Shown: positions 33,428 to 42,758, counted from the stretch's first letter. The stretch: DNA of 64,000 nucleotides from Legionella worsleiensis (GCF_001467535.1 NZ_LNZC01000002.1:1-64000), one strand, 5' to 3'. Notes: generated by a model not told the origin, from the sequence alone. Program-made: numbers and translations.

Positions 33428-34702
33428 GTGACAGAGTTATCAGTTAAGAACATCAGCGCGCTGATTATAGGTAATGCATTTGAATGGTATGATTTTTTTG
33501 TTTATTCGTTTATCAGTATGTATTTTGCAAAGTTATTTTTTCCAAGTACCAACTCGGTTAATTCAATTTTGGCAGTGACAGCAACATTTGGAGTTGCCTT
33601 ACTCATGCGGCCTTTGGGTGGTGTGATTCTTGGCGTATTTGCTGATAAATATGGTCGAATTCGGACAATGAATTTAATCATCCTAATTATGACGTTATCG
33701 CTTGTTTTAATTGCTACTGCTCCAATTTATAATCAAATTGGCATCTATGCGCCAATATTAATTTTAGTTGCCAGATTAATGCAGGGATTTTCAACAGGTG
33801 CTGAATTTGGCGTTTCGTCAGCTATTTTGCTTGAACTATCTCCACCAAACCGGCGTGGATTTTATAGTTCTTTACAAACGTTTGGCCAAATGATTGCTGT
33901 TCAATTAAGCGCACTTGTTGGTTTGTTGCTTGCTAATTATTTGACTCCTACGCAAATTGAGCAGGGTGGTTGGCGTATACCATTTATTTTGGGTCTGATA
34001 ATTTTACCTGTTGGCATGTACATTAGATGGCAGGTAAAGGAAACAGTAAATCCTTCTTTTAAGGTCTCTAAATATTCATTAATTCATATAATAAAAAACA
34101 ATATCAAGTCAATACTGATAACCATGGGTCTAGTTAGTGGTGGTACCGTGTCAATGTATATCATCTTATCTTATATGCCAATTTATGTGACAAGATATTT
34201 AGATTTAACCGCCCATGATTCCTATTGCTCAGTGCTTGTTGGTGTGGGTCTTATGACCTTACTAATACCTTTTTTTGGTTGGCTGTCAGACCATATTGGT
34301 AAAAAGCCTTTGTTGGTCATCTCCATGTTATTGTATTTAATTGAAATATATCCCTGTTTTTTATGGTTAAACGCAGCACCTTCGTTGACCAGATTAATCA
34401 TCATCCAGTGTTTCTTTTGTTTTTCATTGGCAATGTATTATGGTGCTATTACTGCAGCAATGACAGATCTCTTTCCGAAAGAGGTTCGCGTTACCTGTTT
34501 ATCTATTGGTTTTAATCTTGGAGTGATGATCTTTGGGGCTTTTGCGCAATTTATTGTTACCTCTTTGATTGAGGTTCTAGCTACACCAATGGCTATTACA
34601 ATTTATCCATTATTGGGTGTTGCAATTTGTTTGATTACAGCAATGTCTTATCAAGAGTCAGAGGCTAAAAATATGGGGTCATTATATGCCAATCAAACTT
34701 GA
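33428..34702 (+). CDS. MFS transporter of the metabolite:H+ symporter (MHS) family
   Basis: 424 residues with about 12 transmembrane segments. The start NAFEWYDFFVYSF is the MHS-family signature, as in ProP and KgtP, and RPLGGVILGVFADKYGRIR is the MFS loop 2-3 motif. The start is GTG with GGAG 11 bp upstream. It follows the RraA-like gene closely, which suggests import of a dicarboxylate, keto-acid or osmolyte that the aldolase acts on. Confidence 0.92.
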   Translation: MTELSVKNISALIIGNAFEWYDFFVYSFISMYFAKLFFPSTNSVNSILAVTATFGVALLMRPLGGVILGVFADKYGRIRTMNLIILIMTLSLVLIATAPIYNQIGIYAPILILVARLMQGFSTGAEFGVSSAILLELSPPNRRGFYSSLQTFGQMIAVQLSALVGLLLANYLTPTQIEQGGWRIPFILGLIILPVGMYIRWQVKETVNPSFKVSKYSLIHIIKNNIKSILITMGLVSGGTVSMYIILSYMPIYVTRYLDLTAHDSYCSVLVGVGLMTLLIPFFGWLSDHIGKKPLLVISMLLYLIEIYPCFLWLNAAPSLTRLIIIQCFFCFSLAMYYGAITAAMTDLFPKEVRVTCLSIGFNLGVMIFGAFAQFIVTSLIEVLATPMAITIYPLLGVAICLITAMSYQESEAKNMGSLYANQT

Positions 34703-34739
34703 TTGGCATGGAGCAATATATTTATTGTAAATAGTAACT

Positions 34740-35534
34740 TTAAAACGGAAATGCTGGCAATTGATTAGCATCTCTAAGCCAAAATCGATGATGCCACTCA
34801 TCATATATTGAGAACGGCATTTTGCTTTGTTTGAACTCAGTAAAAGAAAGATCGCAAAGGAGCCACTTTAGAAATTCTGCACAAATTTTGGGATTAATGA
34901 GTTGACCTGATTGATGCGCTTCTTTAAATAGGTTGTGTAAATGAAATGAGGTGGTTTCTCTTAGCATTTTTTGAATGTTCGTGTCTACTTCGCCTGGGAT
35001 AACACAAGAAACACCAATATTTTTCTCTTCTAATTCCTGCCTGACTATTGCCGATATTTCATCAAGAGCCGCTTTGCTTGCACAATAAGTTGAACTTTCT
35101 TTAAGCTTAAGGGTCGCGGCTCTTGATGTGACGTACAATATTCGAGACTCTGGTGGCATTTGTGAGGCAAGTAACGCGGTGAGCTTCATGGGTGCTAACA
35201 AATTAACAAAAAATACCTCATCAATGCTGTCGCAAGTATATTGAGAAAGGGGTCGAGGCTGGCTTTTCATGCCTGCATTTTGCACAGAAAGCTGCAGGGG
35301 CAAGCCTGAGTTGATTATCGTTGTAACAACGTGTTTAATGCCTTCATTTCGTGTAAAATCTGCTTGAATAGGGATAAAATCTGGGAAAAGTGCTTTTGTT
35401 CTATCTAAGCTCTCAATATCACGCCCCGTCCCAAAAACAATCCAACCATGTCTTAATAAGTTCTGAGTAATTTCAAGGCCGATACCGTGTGTTGCTCCAG
35501 TTACTAAAGCTGTTGGTTTCTTCTTGTTAATCAT
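34740..35534 (-). CDS. Short-chain dehydrogenase/reductase
   Basis: 264 residues. The cofactor motif TGATHGIG (about 13-20), NAG (in VQNAGMK), catalytic Ser in VTSRAA and Tyr-x-x-x-Lys in YCASKAA are all in place. Gly-Arg-Asp after strand 2 suggests NADP. An AAGGG ribosome site precedes the ATG. Substrate unknown. It converges on the transporter gene. Confidence 0.9.
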   Translation of the reverse strand: MINKKKPTALVTGATHGIGLEITQNLLRHGWIVFGTGRDIESLDRTKALFPDFIPIQADFTRNEGIKHVVTTIINSGLPLQLSVQNAGMKSQPRPLSQYTCDSIDEVFFVNLLAPMKLTALLASQMPPESRILYVTSRAATLKLKESSTYCASKAALDEISAIVRQELEEKNIGVSCVIPGEVDTNIQKMLRETTSFHLHNLFKEAHQSGQLINPKICAEFLKWLLCDLSFTEFKQSKMPFSIYDEWHHRFWLRDANQLPAFPF

Positions 35535-35558
35535 TATCTATTACCCTTAGAAATAAAA

Positions 35559-35601
35559 ACACTAGTGTATATGCAGATAACCCTTAATCCAATATTAAGG
35601 G
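35559..35601. promoter_or_regulatory. Palindromes upstream of the SDR gene
   Basis: ACACTAGTGT (35559-35568) is a perfect palindrome 25 bp upstream of the SDR start, and CCCTTAAT-CCAAT-ATTAAGGG (35581-35601) forms a second inverted repeat. One or both may be repressor sites, for example of a TetR-type protein; no regulator gene for them is adjacent. Confidence 0.3.
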
Positions 35602-35627
35602 GGCTGTTAGTATTTGTACTTTTCAAT

Positions 35628-35717
35628 TCATATTACTATTAAAATATGTTGGCTGATTAGGGTCGCTACAAATATAAAACTTAATCCCAATGCCACTAAC
35701 AGAATTTTAGAGCTCAT
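35628..35717 (-). CDS. Possible 29-residue membrane peptide
   Basis: ATG at 35717, preceded by AAAGGAG at good spacing, opens a 29-codon frame: short polar start MSSK, then one hydrophobic helix (LLVALGLSFIFVATLI) and a short tail. The composition resembles small single-pass inner-membrane proteins. It lies between the SDR gene and the MerR-QueF gene. No homologue is recognised. Confidence 0.4.
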   Translation of the reverse strand: MSSKILLVALGLSFIFVATLISQHILIVI

Positions 35718-35788
35718 CAATCAATTACTCCTTTTGATGCGATTATTTTTATTATCCTAACCAGGCACAATTATTATACCCATTACTA

Positions 35789-35819
35789 TTGACCCTCACG
35801 TAACGTGATAGAATACAAT
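35789..35819 (+). promoter_or_regulatory. MerR-type promoter of the merR-queF fusion gene
   Basis: TTGACC (35789-35794) and TACAAT (35814-35819) are 19 bp apart, the long spacer used by MerR activators. The palindrome TCACGT-A-ACGTGA (35796-35808) fills the spacer. This is the expected autoregulatory site of a TipA/Mta-like MerR protein. AAGGAG (35827-35832) precedes the ATG at 35840. Confidence 0.75.
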
Positions 35820-35839
35820 CGCATGTAAGGAGAAAAAGT

Positions 35840-37090
35840 ATGAAATATTACCAGATTAAAGAGATTAGCCGAATGACTTCATTAACCGCTCGATCATTGC
35901 AATACTATGATGAGATTGGTTTATTACAACCCGCTAAACGCTCTGATTCTGGTTATCGCCTTTACTCCGAAACAGACTTGCTCCAGTTACAGCAAATCAT
36001 CACTTTAAAATTCCTTGGTTTTTCATTATCTGCAATTAAAAAAATACTTGATAATCCAAGTTTTGATGTGATGGTATCCATCGCGATTCAGGCTCGTGAA
36101 TTAAGAGAAAAGGCTTTAAAGCTTAATGAAGCTTCTTCTTTACTAACTTATATTGCAAGTCAAATGGATGCTAAGCAACCAGTTAACTGGAACAGTACAG
36201 CAAAGATTATCGAAATATTGGAGGTGAACACAATGAATGACCAGCTTTTAAAAAAATATCAAACCAGTGCCAGTCACACTGAATTAGGCAAACAATCTCA
36301 GTATGATTCGTCTTATAATCCAGATAGACTCTATGCTATTCCAAGAGCAGGAAAACGAAAAGAGATTGGTATAGATCCTGACCAGCTTCCTTTTTCTGGT
36401 TTTGATTGTTGGAATCATTATGAAGTGTCATGGCTTAATGAGAAAGGGAAGCCGATGGTAGCTATTGCTGAATTATTTTATGACTGCAATTCACCATATC
36501 TTATTGAGTCAAAATCGCTAAAGCTTTATTTTAATTCATTCAATAACACCAAATTTAACAGCATGAATGATGTAGAAAAAACCGTTGCAAAAGATTTACA
36601 GGAGCGTGTAGGTAGGGAAGTTTGGGTAGCTATTTATCCATTGAGTCACTCAAAAAATAATGCCTTGCTGCCGTCTTTTGAAGGAGAGTGTCTTGATGAT
36701 TTAGATATTACCTGTTCGGTTTATATGGTTGATCCCAATTTTCTTTCAGTAAGTGATGAAACTGTAGAAGAAATTTTGTACTCTGATTTATTAAAATCCA
36801 ATTGCTTAGTCACTAACCAGCCAGATTGGGGTAGTGTGCAAATTGAGTATAAAGGAAAGAAAATTAATCGCGAAGGACTATTAAAGTACCTTATATCTTT
36901 TCGCAATCATAATGAATTTCATGAGCAATGCATTGAGCGAATCTTCATGGATATTATGAGATTATGCCAACCGGAATCACTCACAGTTTATGGGCGTTAT
37001 ACTCGCCGCGGGGGGTTGGATATTAATCCTTATCGTTCAACTGAGAAGTCAATAATGGATGGAAAGAATTTTCGATTAGTTCGCCAATAG
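35840..37090 (+). CDS. queF: In-frame fusion of a MerR DNA-binding domain to QueF (preQ0 reductase)
   Basis: 416 residues in one frame. Residues 1-75 are a MerR winged helix (QIKEISRMTSLTARSLQYYD, then GYRLY), and 76-130 the dimerisation helix. From about 143 to the end it aligns with full-length E. coli-type QueF, which reduces 7-cyano-7-deazaguanine (preQ0) to preQ1 with NADPH in queuosine synthesis. Catalytic Cys322 and Asp329 (KSNCLVTNQPDWGS), LIESKSLKLYFNSF and HNEFHEQC are intact. The usual MerR ligand domain is absent. An internal ATG (36233, residue 132) has GGAGGTGAA upstream, so a QueF-only product could also be made. It sits behind a MerR-type promoter. Confidence 0.88.
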   Translation: MKYYQIKEISRMTSLTARSLQYYDEIGLLQPAKRSDSGYRLYSETDLLQLQQIITLKFLGFSLSAIKKILDNPSFDVMVSIAIQARELREKALKLNEASSLLTYIASQMDAKQPVNWNSTAKIIEILEVNTMNDQLLKKYQTSASHTELGKQSQYDSSYNPDRLYAIPRAGKRKEIGIDPDQLPFSGFDCWNHYEVSWLNEKGKPMVAIAELFYDCNSPYLIESKSLKLYFNSFNNTKFNSMNDVEKTVAKDLQERVGREVWVAIYPLSHSKNNALLPSFEGECLDDLDITCSVYMVDPNFLSVSDETVEEILYSDLLKSNCLVTNQPDWGSVQIEYKGKKINREGLLKYLISFRNHNEFHEQCIERIFMDIMRLCQPESLTVYGRYTRRGGLDINPYRSTEKSIMDGKNFRLVRQ

Positions 37091-37120
37091 CGGCATTATT
37101 ATTAAGTATGAGGTTTGGAT

Positions 37121-37642
37121 ATGAAACTTGAGCAATTGATTGGTAATTATCAGATTTTTTTCTCGGATTTACTTCATCGCCTAAAAAATGCAGGGATAAA
37201 TATAACTGGTATGCCGTTGAGTCACTTGCTTTATAGAGTCACAACACTTTCTGGATATGAGATGTTGCGTGATCAATTAAAGACATTCTGCTGTGAATTT
37301 GTAGAAACCCAATTCAACGGTAGAGCAGTGTCCATATTAATTTTAAAAGAACCTTTAGTGCTTGAAGATGGATTTATTGTGGAGATGATCGAGCTACCTG
37401 CACCACGTTCGGCACATATGTACCCCAGTGGTCTTGAGAGCATTGGGGTAATACTTGGAAAAACATTGCCTTCATTTATCAATGAACATTATGATGTTTT
37501 AACAGGAATAAAAGAGCATGGGGAGCATTGCCAACCTGCTTTTATCACTTTTGATAATGACAAGACTGCTAAATTTTATAATATATCCCTTAGGGAAATT
37601 GTAATACGGCAGGGATGGTCGATTGGGACGCTGAGCAAATAA
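37121..37642 (+). CDS. YecM-like VOC-fold protein
   Basis: 173 residues. The pattern MPLSHLLYRV, NGRAVSILILKEPL, VEMIELPAPR and YPSGLESIGVIL follows E. coli YecM, a vicinal-oxygen-chelate fold protein of unknown function with putative metal ligands His, Glu and Glu. A TTG two codons earlier is possible, but ATG 37121 has AGG 8 bp upstream. It is 30 bp after the MerR-QueF gene and may be co-transcribed. Confidence 0.75.
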   Translation: MKLEQLIGNYQIFFSDLLHRLKNAGINITGMPLSHLLYRVTTLSGYEMLRDQLKTFCCEFVETQFNGRAVSILILKEPLVLEDGFIVEMIELPAPRSAHMYPSGLESIGVILGKTLPSFINEHYDVLTGIKEHGEHCQPAFITFDNDKTAKFYNISLREIVIRQGWSIGTLSK

Positions 37643-37747
37643 AGCTCATGCTATCAGCTTCGAGTGATGAACTGATAAAAATAATTTTCAATAACTTGGA
37701 TAATAGGATAGATCAAGTATTGAGCTACTATGTGCCCCATCCTAAAA

Positions 37748-38836
37748 CTATAATTTTATACTGGATGTTTTAGATTCATCAAAACCATCATAAAGTGAAT
37801 TGTTGCGGTGCCCTTCATGGGTTACCCAAATTTCTTGTACTAATTCATTTCCAAACGATACATCCCCTTCAGGTTTCATAATTTCACTAAGTAAGCTAAA
37901 CACACATTGTGCAAATGCTTCACTTGATGCTCTTGGTTCTGACTTGGGATAGCCTGAGACGTTTCTAATAGAGATACCATTTTCAATAGTAATAGTTCGT
38001 TCAGACTTGGTACCGGCAACATTGCCTCCATTACTTGCTGCAAGATCAACTATAACAGCATTTCTGGGTAAAAATTTTAAACTTTCTTCATCAATTAATA
38101 ACGGTGCTTTTTTCCCAGGTGTCCTTGCTGCTGTAATTAAGATTGTTGCTTCGAGCAGGTGTGGCTTGATAAAATCCACCTGAAGTTCATCAGTGGGTAG
38201 GACATAATATGTTATTCCAGCTACTTCTAATTCAGCTCGGCGACATTCTTTTCTACCAAACATCTGAACTGGAATCTTATATTTTAATCCTTCAAATGCC
38301 GCACTAATTCCTGCTGCACCAGTACCAATCACTGTTAATTTTACAGGTTTCTCTCCTTTATAATATTTTAAAGCATCATGAAATGCTAACCTACCCGCAA
38401 TACGGCTCATTGCCGCCTGTGCGTTTTTGGAATCATGGATAGATATGCTTTTAAATAAATCAAATGATAATGTTGTTAGTCCTAATTTTTGCCAAGTAGC
38501 AATATGATTATCAGCCACAAATGGAAATAAGAATCCTAACATTGCCGTGTTTTCATGAAAATGCTCATTTTCTATGAGCTCTCGTTCCTTGCTCGGGCGG
38601 AGAACTCGTACAATGAACGTATTGGCAGGAAATCCTGATGATGTTAGTGAAAATAATTCCGCACCAGCATTTATATATTCAGCATTTGCAAATCCTGCAT
38701 TTAATCCAGCATCTGTTTCAACGAATACTCGATAGCCCATATTTACTAACATGCCCACAATTTTAGGTGTTAAAGCAACACGTTTTTCTTCGTGGAGGGT
38801 TTCTTTAACCACGAGAATTTGTTTAAAATGCATCAT
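37748..38836 (-). CDS. Alanine dehydrogenase/NAD(P) transhydrogenase alpha-like protein
   Basis: 362 residues of the AlaDH/PNT family. The N-terminal KETLHEEKRVALTPKIV is the signature start, with VIGTGAAGISAAFEGLKY (about 167-184) as nucleotide-binding loop and VIVDLAASNGGN near the end. Length fits PntAA or AlaDH, but the partner subunits PntAB/PntB are not nearby, so an amino-acid dehydrogenase role is as likely. It is 15 bp from the HxlR regulator gene and in the same operon. Confidence 0.82.
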   Translation of the reverse strand: MMHFKQILVVKETLHEEKRVALTPKIVGMLVNMGYRVFVETDAGLNAGFANAEYINAGAELFSLTSSGFPANTFIVRVLRPSKERELIENEHFHENTAMLGFLFPFVADNHIATWQKLGLTTLSFDLFKSISIHDSKNAQAAMSRIAGRLAFHDALKYYKGEKPVKLTVIGTGAAGISAAFEGLKYKIPVQMFGRKECRRAELEVAGITYYVLPTDELQVDFIKPHLLEATILITAARTPGKKAPLLIDEESLKFLPRNAVIVDLAASNGGNVAGTKSERTITIENGISIRNVSGYPKSEPRASSEAFAQCVFSLLSEIMKPEGDVSFGNELVQEIWVTHEGHRNNSLYDGFDESKTSSIKL

Positions 38837-38851
38837 CGTTTCTCTACATTA

Positions 38852-39178
38852 TTAGGGTATTTTAAATTGATAACCCCATGTTCTCAAACTCAATAAAATG
38901 GGCTTTAATGCCATTCCAAAGTTACTAAGACTATACTCTACTTGTACCTGTCCTTCAGTTTGAACCCATCGCATCACTACGCCATCACGTTCCAATTGTC
39001 TGAGTTGTCGTGTAAGCATTCTATGTGTTATTGCAGGAATGACGCGATGAAGCATATTAAATCGCAGCTTGCCGTTAAAAAGATGGTAAATAATAATTCC
39101 TTTCCACTTCCCACCAATAACATCTAATGCTGCTTCCAGTGGACAAGCTTCTCGTAAGACTTTATTCCGTGTGGCCAT
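38852..39178 (-). CDS. HxlR-family transcriptional regulator
   Basis: About 108 residues; CPLEAALDVIGGKWKGIIIYHL is the family signature, with the conserved cysteine that senses electrophiles or oxidants in several members. Recognition helix region ITHRMLTRQLRQLERDGVVMR. ATG 39178 is preferred over the upstream TTG 39190. Divergent from the cupin gene with a palindrome between; it probably controls both directions. Confidence 0.9.
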   Translation of the reverse strand: MATRNKVLREACPLEAALDVIGGKWKGIIIYHLFNGKLRFNMLHRVIPAITHRMLTRQLRQLERDGVVMRWVQTEGQVQVEYSLSNFGMALKPILLSLRTWGYQFKIP

Positions 39179-39200
39179 GCATTTATCCAAGTTATACCTA

Positions 39201-39215
39201 GTATCATTTTGATAC
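39201..39215 (+). promoter_or_regulatory. HxlR-type palindromic operator
   Basis: GTATCA-TTT-TGATAC, a perfect inverted repeat between the divergent hxlR and cupin genes. HxlR proteins bind short palindromes of this size as dimers. Confidence 0.55.
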
Positions 39216-39304
39216 CATAATACATAACTGTGCCTATGAGAAGAGCGTATTATAACGATAGAGTATAAAAATGTTATATGGAATAAACAAAAATAGAGGA
39301 TTTT

Positions 39305-39775
39305 ATGATCAACAAAAATTTATTAATAATAGTAATAATAATTTTCACAACACATGTATGGGCAACAAATAAACCAACCACGAATTCATTGTTCAATGAT
39401 ACGCTAACAAAACCCATTACAATTATTGATCCTGGTAAAGAGATAACAAGCGACTTTACATTACCATCTCATGGCTGGTCTATCCTCTCGTCAAAGGATC
39501 TACGTGGTAAACACGAGATTTTTGATATTAAAAATGATAAAGAGCATGTGTTCCTTTATCGGGTAGGCCCTAGAGCTGAAATTGGCATTAAGGAACATGA
39601 TGATTGGGAAGAGGTAGTTATTATCAATGGTACATTAGAGTGGCTCAATCCTAATGGACAGACGCAACAAATATTAGGTATTGGTGCTTATGTGAATAGA
39701 TCGCCGCATACCAAACATGGTCCATTTAGGGCAGGTAATAAGGGATGTTTAATGTATGTTAGAATGCACAGTTAG
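39305..39775 (+). CDS. Exported cupin-domain protein
   Basis: 156 residues with a signal peptide (LLIIVIIIFTTHVWA). The cupin core has VGPRAEIGIKEHDDWEEVVIINGTLEWL and AYVNRSPHTKHGPF, giving metal-binding candidates His and Glu from the first motif and His from the second, as in ChrR-like cupins. It is probably periplasmic. Divergence from an HxlR regulator suggests induction by reactive small molecules. Confidence 0.78.
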   Translation: MINKNLLIIVIIIFTTHVWATNKPTTNSLFNDTLTKPITIIDPGKEITSDFTLPSHGWSILSSKDLRGKHEIFDIKNDKEHVFLYRVGPRAEIGIKEHDDWEEVVIINGTLEWLNPNGQTQQILGIGAYVNRSPHTKHGPFRAGNKGCLMYVRMHS

Positions 39776-39892
39776 TAATTGTTAGCTTTGAGGTATTTGG
39801 TATGCAATTTGCGCGACTGGTAAACAAGGCATATAAAAACTCGTATATATTCTTTATGCAATTTAATTTAAATATCCATAGGATTTAATTAA

Positions 39893-40861
39893 TTGAATAC
39901 CTCGCTTAATATTGGAATTATAGGGCCTGGGCGAGTTGCAGAGCGTCATGCTGTCGCATTGAAAGATGTTGCAAATGCACGCTTGTGGAGCGTTTGTGGG
40001 AAAGACATTACTAAGACAAAAGCTTTTGCACTACATCATCAGGCTCAATCAGATATTAACGCATACAACAATATTAAAAAGATGCTTGATGATTCTGCTC
40101 TTGATGCAGTAATTATTGCAACACCTGATGATTTACACTTAAATCACCTCTTAATGGCTATGGAAGCTGGAAAATCTGTTTTAGTTGAAAAACCACTATG
40201 CACTTCATTAATTGAGCCTAAAGAACTATTAGATTTACAACAAAAACATAACAGCACTATTGCGCTGGGTTATCATTTAAGATGGAATACAGGTTTAAGA
40301 AAGCTCGCAAATTTTATCCATCAAAATAAGATGGGATCTATCAATCATATGCGTATACGTTGGGCAGTTAATTTTGTAGATCATGCAAAATGGCGTATTA
40401 ACCAGAAGCGAAGAACCTGGTGCTGTTTATCCGCATTAGGTACTCATCTAATGGATTTGGCTAAATGGATGATGACTCCTCAATGTGGTCCAATTCAAGA
40501 AATAAAGAGTTTTATTAAGACCATAGATAATACATATTCGGACGGCACTGATTTAATCATAATTCAATTTAAATCAGGGGCTACAGCTGAAATTTATTGT
40601 TCCTTAGTATGTGATTTGCCATTTAATTTAGAAATATATTCAGAAAAAGATATAGTGGTTGCCACTGACTTGGCAGGGAAGTTTGAACACAGAAAAATAA
40701 TGATAAATGATGAGCCTCTGGTTTTTGAAAATGCAAATTCTTATGTCAGTCAACTAAATGATTTTGTTAATGCAATTAGAGAAAGAAGAAATCCTGAAGT
40801 AACTTTACTTGAGGGATTGGATAATGTACTCAATTTGCTTGCTATTTATCCTTTGAGGTAG
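39893..40861 (+). CDS. Gfo/Idh/MocA-family oxidoreductase
   Basis: 322 residues. The nucleotide-binding start GIIGPGRVAERHAVAL and the EKP motif (SVLVEKPLC, about residue 99) identify the family, which oxidises or reduces sugars and related polyols with NAD(P). The start codon is TTG at 39893 with TAGGA upstream; no ATG fits. Followed after 90 bp by a HAD phosphatase gene and then an acyltransferase gene, hinting at sugar or surface-glycan metabolism. Confidence 0.88.
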   Translation: MNTSLNIGIIGPGRVAERHAVALKDVANARLWSVCGKDITKTKAFALHHQAQSDINAYNNIKKMLDDSALDAVIIATPDDLHLNHLLMAMEAGKSVLVEKPLCTSLIEPKELLDLQQKHNSTIALGYHLRWNTGLRKLANFIHQNKMGSINHMRIRWAVNFVDHAKWRINQKRRTWCCLSALGTHLMDLAKWMMTPQCGPIQEIKSFIKTIDNTYSDGTDLIIIQFKSGATAEIYCSLVCDLPFNLEIYSEKDIVVATDLAGKFEHRKIMINDEPLVFENANSYVSQLNDFVNAIRERRNPEVTLLEGLDNVLNLLAIYPLR

Positions 40862-40951
40862 CTATGAATTTCACTTTATCACGCATCGCATGCCCATGTG
40901 ACCTTTAGTACAATATGATATATTTAGCAATTAAACCACGGGAAAACCTTT

Positions 40952-41611
40952 ATGTTTGAAGCGATTATTTTTGACTTTGACGGTGTTATTTTAGATAGCG
41001 AGCCCCTGCATTATGAAGCAGTTACTAATGTATTAAAAAAAATCGGGATAATACTAAGCTATAAAGAATATGCAAAAAAATACATTGGACTATCTGACAA
41101 AGAAATGTTTCCCTTATTATTGAAAGATAAGGGATGTGTATTTTCAGCAGGCGCTATTGCTTTGCTTATCAATGAAAAAATCGATGTGTATACCCGTATC
41201 ATAGATGCTTGTAATAAATTACCCATTATCACAAGTGTAGATCAATATATTCACAACGCCCTTCAAAATGACCAAAAAATTGCCATATGTACAGGCTCAA
41301 CCAAAATAGAAATTTCGACAGCTCTCGATAAACTAAACCTCCGTCAGCATTTCGATACCATTGTTACTGCTGAAGACGTTCAATCTGGAAAACCCTCCCC
41401 AGAGGGATATCTATTAACCGCCAAGCGACTTGGGGTTCCAACTAATAAATGTTTGGTTATTGAGGATTCACCACATGGCATAACTGCCGCTAAAAATGCG
41501 GGAATGCACGTAGTAGCGCTAGCTACTACACATGAAAATCAATGGCTTCAAAATGCAGATCAAATTGTAACTGGCTTTGAAGCATTATTAGATGTGACAG
41601 GCCATGTATAA
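40952..41611 (+). CDS. HAD-superfamily phosphatase, beta-phosphoglucomutase-like
   Basis: 219 residues: motif I FDFDGVILDSEPLHYEA, motif II ICTGSTK, motif III lysine in SGKPSPEGY and motif IV IEDSPHGITAAKNAGM. The cap and motifs fit the beta-phosphoglucomutase/phosphoglycolate-phosphatase subfamily. Its 3' end overlaps the next gene by 8 bp, so the two are coupled. Confidence 0.9.
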   Translation: MFEAIIFDFDGVILDSEPLHYEAVTNVLKKIGIILSYKEYAKKYIGLSDKEMFPLLLKDKGCVFSAGAIALLINEKIDVYTRIIDACNKLPIITSVDQYIHNALQNDQKIAICTGSTKIEISTALDKLNLRQHFDTIVTAEDVQSGKPSPEGYLLTAKRLGVPTNKCLVIEDSPHGITAAKNAGMHVVALATTHENQWLQNADQIVTGFEALLDVTGHV

Positions 41612-42758
41612 CGAAATAAACCAAACAAATACTATTCGTAACGATGGAATTGATTTAATAAGAGGTTTGTCTGTTTTTTCAGTTATCCTGTTACACTGCT
41701 ACATTCACTTACCGTTTGAGCAGAGTATTCTTCCTCAGAGATTAGTGAATATCCTATTCAGGAGTGGGTATTATGGTGTGATGGCTTTTTTTGTTGTTTC
41801 TGGATTTTTGATTACGACATCAACCATTAAAAAATGGGGCGATCTTCAGAATATCCAATACAAGCAATTTTATTTGATGCGTTTCGCCCGAATTATGCCC
41901 TGCCTAGTGGCGCTTTTAATTGTTTTGAGCCTGCTTGATCTAATAAAAGTAAATGGATTTATCCTACACACCACCACGCTGGGAAAAGCATTATTTTCTG
42001 CGTTTACATTTAATATTAATTGGCTAGAGGCCAAAACTGGCTATTTACCAGGTAATTGGGACGTGCTTTGGTCATTATCCGTTGAAGAAGTTTTTTATCT
42101 GACTTTCCCCTTATTGTGTATTTTTTTAAAAAATAAATATCAATTGATAGTGTTCATGCTCATTTTAATTATATTAGGTCCATTTGCACGAACAGTGTTT
42201 AGCCGCAATGAAATCTGGAGCGATCACTCGTATCTGTCCTGTATGGATGGCATTGCAATTGGCTGCCTAGCAGCCATGTTAGCTAAACAAATCAAACTGA
42301 ATCGACCATTAATTTTATTCTTTTTCACAACAGGGGTATTGTTATTTACGTTTGTGTTTTTCTTCAGAAAGCAATCATTTGATATAGGCTTGACTGCAGC
42401 AGGTTTAAATGTGACATTTTTAGAGATAGGTATTGCTTTAATTATCATCGCTACTACTCAAGAGCTGTTTACAAGGGATAGTCGTTATGGCGGTCAATTA
42501 ACATCCTTAATCAGATGGTTTGGTAGAAATAGTTATGAAGTGTATCTTACCCATATGTTTGTTGTGATGTTTATAGGCAATACATTTTATTACTCCAAGC
42601 AATCAGCCATTTATATTGGACTCGAGTACTTCACTATATTGGCGCTTTCTGGCTTGTTAGGACATTTTATTGCCAAGTATTATTCAAACCCAATTAATAA
42701 AAAGTTAAGAACAAGTAAGTCCATAAAATCTGCGTCTTTTTCATTGGAGATGAGTTAG
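41604..42758 (+). CDS. Acyltransferase 3 (OafA/YrhL family) membrane protein
   Basis: 384 residues with about 10 transmembrane segments. The start RNDGIDLIRGLSVFSVILLHC has the Arg and catalytic His of the acyltransferase-3 family, and WSLSVEEVFYLTFPL is the second conserved block. These enzymes O-acetylate or succinylate surface glycans or antibiotics. Translation is probably coupled to the HAD gene. Confidence 0.9.
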   Translation: MYNEINQTNTIRNDGIDLIRGLSVFSVILLHCYIHLPFEQSILPQRLVNILFRSGYYGVMAFFVVSGFLITTSTIKKWGDLQNIQYKQFYLMRFARIMPCLVALLIVLSLLDLIKVNGFILHTTTLGKALFSAFTFNINWLEAKTGYLPGNWDVLWSLSVEEVFYLTFPLLCIFLKNKYQLIVFMLILIILGPFARTVFSRNEIWSDHSYLSCMDGIAIGCLAAMLAKQIKLNRPLILFFFTTGVLLFTFVFFFRKQSFDIGLTAAGLNVTFLEIGIALIIIATTQELFTRDSRYGGQLTSLIRWFGRNSYEVYLTHMFVVMFIGNTFYYSKQSAIYIGLEYFTILALSGLLGHFIAKYYSNPINKKLRTSKSIKSASFSLEMS

